Assembly: GCA_004524725.1 (NCBI GenBank)
Contig: SDNW01000015.1
Span: 1 to 32,984, forward strand
Direction of reading: 5' to 3'
From: Promethearchaeota archaeon
GTDB taxonomy: Archaea > Asgardarchaeota > Lokiarchaeia > Sigyniarchaeales > SOKP01
Length of the DNA: 32,984 nt
Below, one piece after another: positions 31,616 through 32,984 of the stretch (positions are counted from its first letter, which is position 1; each line of letters starts with the position of its first letter). A program made the position numbers and the translations under genes. The notes beneath the pieces were generated by a model. It searched no databases. It was given only the letters and a program-made list of their open reading frames with translations, and was not told where the DNA came from.

Positions 31616-32860
31616 TTATTGCTTTGAGAGTTTTTCGATGGCGGTCTCAACCATTTTTAATTTAGTAGAATACTTTTCTAACAGTTCTGCGAACTTATCA
31701 GCATCAAGTTCGTTACTTTCTTTTAATTGTTTCAACTCATTTAAAGTTCTTATAATTCCTGCTTTCTTATCAATTAACTTTTCTTTTTTACTGTATGGAA
31801 TTTTTTGCTCTAACTTTTTCTTCTGGAAGGATTTGAATCGCTTAATATTGAGATCTTTTGGGACGAACTTAGTTAAAAAGACAATGTTTTTTGGAACAAA
31901 TGGAGCTAGATTCTCTGGTATAATTATAATTGGTTCAGGGTCTTGGATCTTTTTGATTTCCTCATAATCTAATGGTTCAATTTCCATCTCTTTTATAAGA
32001 TCCTTGACTATTACAATATTATTTTCAACACTATCGCTTTCATCTTTAGATAATTCATTTAAACTTTCTAGCATACCCTCCCATATTTGTTGTGCTTTAT
32101 CAAAATAGAAATAAGCTTTTTGCTTTAACTTTAACACTTTACTCTGATTAATTGAAGTAAGAGATGATTCGGTGGTTGCTCGAGCTTTTAATTGACAGGC
32201 TTTGCCCATATCGAAGTGAAATTGCCCTCGCAATTGTTGTTTCTTTTTCTCAACATGCTTTTTTAAATAAAACAGCCTTTTTGATAAAGCACTTAATCCA
32301 GCATATAATTTAGAAGCAAAATAAATATTATTATTATGTTCTTCTCTTAAAGCAGCTAAACTTTGAGCAAAAACACGTGCTTCCTCTGAATTTAATTCTA
32401 AGTTTTCCGATGAGAGGCTCATTCCAATTTCATTCTGATAGACTGCGGAGGAACTGAAGTAGGCTGCGCTTTTATATATTTTGCTACACTCAACCATCGC
32501 GATAATTGAATCTTCCCATTCCTCTTCTTCTTCAAACTTTTCAGATAAATTAGCATAAGCTCTTGCCATGACCCACAAAACACGGCTACATTCAAACATG
32601 ATATCATTTATTTCAATTTCCTTATTATTTTCTAAAGGATCTTGAAATGAATGGGTAATGTCTAAATCTTTTAAAATTTTCGAATGGTCAATGATCTGAT
32701 AATTAATATTCAAGATACGAGTATATTCCAATATCAGATTCAAATCATCTAAGCTAAAACTCTCATCTTCTTTTTCTAAAGCTTCTTCTAAATGTTTTAT
32801 TTTAAAATGAAGATATCGAATTCTTCGTTTGATATCTTCGTCTTCAAAAGGAGTTATCAT
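31616..32860 (-). CDS. Helical-repeat soluble protein, possibly TPR- or BRO1-like, with coiled-coil end
   Basis: A 414-residue protein not assigned to a named family. It is almost wholly helical and has no membrane segment. Residues 85-275 hold consecutive amphipathic helices with small residues at regular places (VLWVMARAYANLSEKF, SIIAMVECSKIYKSAAYF, EARVFAQSLAALREEH, YFASKLYAGLSALSKR, FDMGKACQLKARAT, KAYFYFDKAQQIWEGML). This recalls TPR units or the BRO1 solenoid of ALIX. Residues 320-365 form a proline- and basic-rich linker, and 366-414 a coiled coil. Asgard archaea do have ESCRT systems, for which a BRO1-like protein would be a natural part; that link is only a hypothesis here. Confidence 0.7.
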   Translation of the reverse strand: MITPFEDEDIKRRIRYLHFKIKHLEEALEKEDESFSLDDLNLILEYTRILNINYQIIDHSKILKDLDITHSFQDPLENNKEIEINDIMFECSRVLWVMARAYANLSEKFEEEEEWEDSIIAMVECSKIYKSAAYFSSSAVYQNEIGMSLSSENLELNSEEARVFAQSLAALREEHNNNIYFASKLYAGLSALSKRLFYLKKHVEKKKQQLRGQFHFDMGKACQLKARATTESSLTSINQSKVLKLKQKAYFYFDKAQQIWEGMLESLNELSKDESDSVENNIVIVKDLIKEMEIEPLDYEEIKKIQDPEPIIIIPENLAPFVPKNIVFLTKFVPKDLNIKRFKSFQKKKLEQKIPYSKKEKLIDKKAGIIRTLNELKQLKESNELDADKFAELLEKYSTKLKMVETAIEKLSKQ

Positions 32861-32984
32861 TATTTGATCCTATTTTATATTTAAATTCCAGTTAATAAAG
32901 ATAATTTAAGCATTGTTTTAAAACTAATCTATCTAAATCTTTTTATGAAAAAGATCCTTGATTCTATTTGATTAGCGAGTTCAC

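Noticed and set aside
31638..31967. Plus-strand frame of 109 codons inside the C-terminal helical gene
   Set aside because: It reads as a Ser/Phe-rich antisense shadow of a lysine- and glutamate-rich coding region.

Overview
The window is A+T-rich, gene-dense archaeal DNA, most likely from an Asgard archaeon, perhaps of the Lokiarchaeia type. Archaeal markers are a group II thermosome subunit, an archaeal-type Asp-tRNA synthetase, type 2 methionine aminopeptidase, Pth2, TruD, a UPF0200 kinase, Alba, and ribosomal proteins L38e and L40e. Eukaryote-like genes narrow this to Asgard: a profilin (1530-1934) and a JAMM/MPN+ protease whose active site reads like Rpn11 (18042-19286). A longin/roadblock-like tail on a large membrane protein (3164-5401) is a weaker pointer. 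No rRNA, tRNA, CRISPR array, transposase or phage gene was seen.

Layout. 192-1444 (minus): a MacB/LolD-type ABC ATPase with an unusually small FtsX-like permease. 1530-3055: profilin, converging on a histone-deacetylase-fold enzyme. 3164-5401: a 12-helix membrane protein with a cytosolic sensor-like tail. 5572-9356 (minus): a cyclase-family hydrolase, a membrane-anchored surface protein, a TIM-barrel amidohydrolase and a two-helix RCK channel-like protein with a degenerate filter. 9512-9823: a DUF3303-like protein. 9973-12626: a large anchored beta-helix/propeller surface protein, divergent from a membrane-anchored amidohydrolase-like protein. 12790-14481: thermosome. 14739-17935: UPF0316 membrane protein, a small unknown, an alpha/beta hydrolase, PRPP synthetase and a UPF0200 kinase. 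18042-19860: Rpn11-like JAMM protein, Alba, and a tiny zinc-ribbon protein. 19878-21126 (minus): VTT/DedA membrane protein and a cyclophilin-like-fold protein. 21127-21731: a 605-base stretch without genes but with inverted repeats. 21732-24817 (minus): an aspS, map, nucleotidyltransferase operon. 24906-26393: an orphan DNA methyltransferase. 26397-28958 (minus): an L38e, NusA-like, Pth2, TruD translation operon, divergent from L40e (29126-29290). 29302-32860: two unknown membrane proteins and a helical-repeat protein.

The core genes (translation, protein maturation, folding, nucleotide supply, chromatin) are ordinary. The most interesting ones are the profilin, the Rpn11-like protease away from any ubiquitin genes, the membrane protein with a longin-like tail, the channel whose filter reads TISVPSD, and the helical C-terminal protein that could be a BRO1-like or TPR scaffold. 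All family names come from reading motifs by eye; no database search was made.
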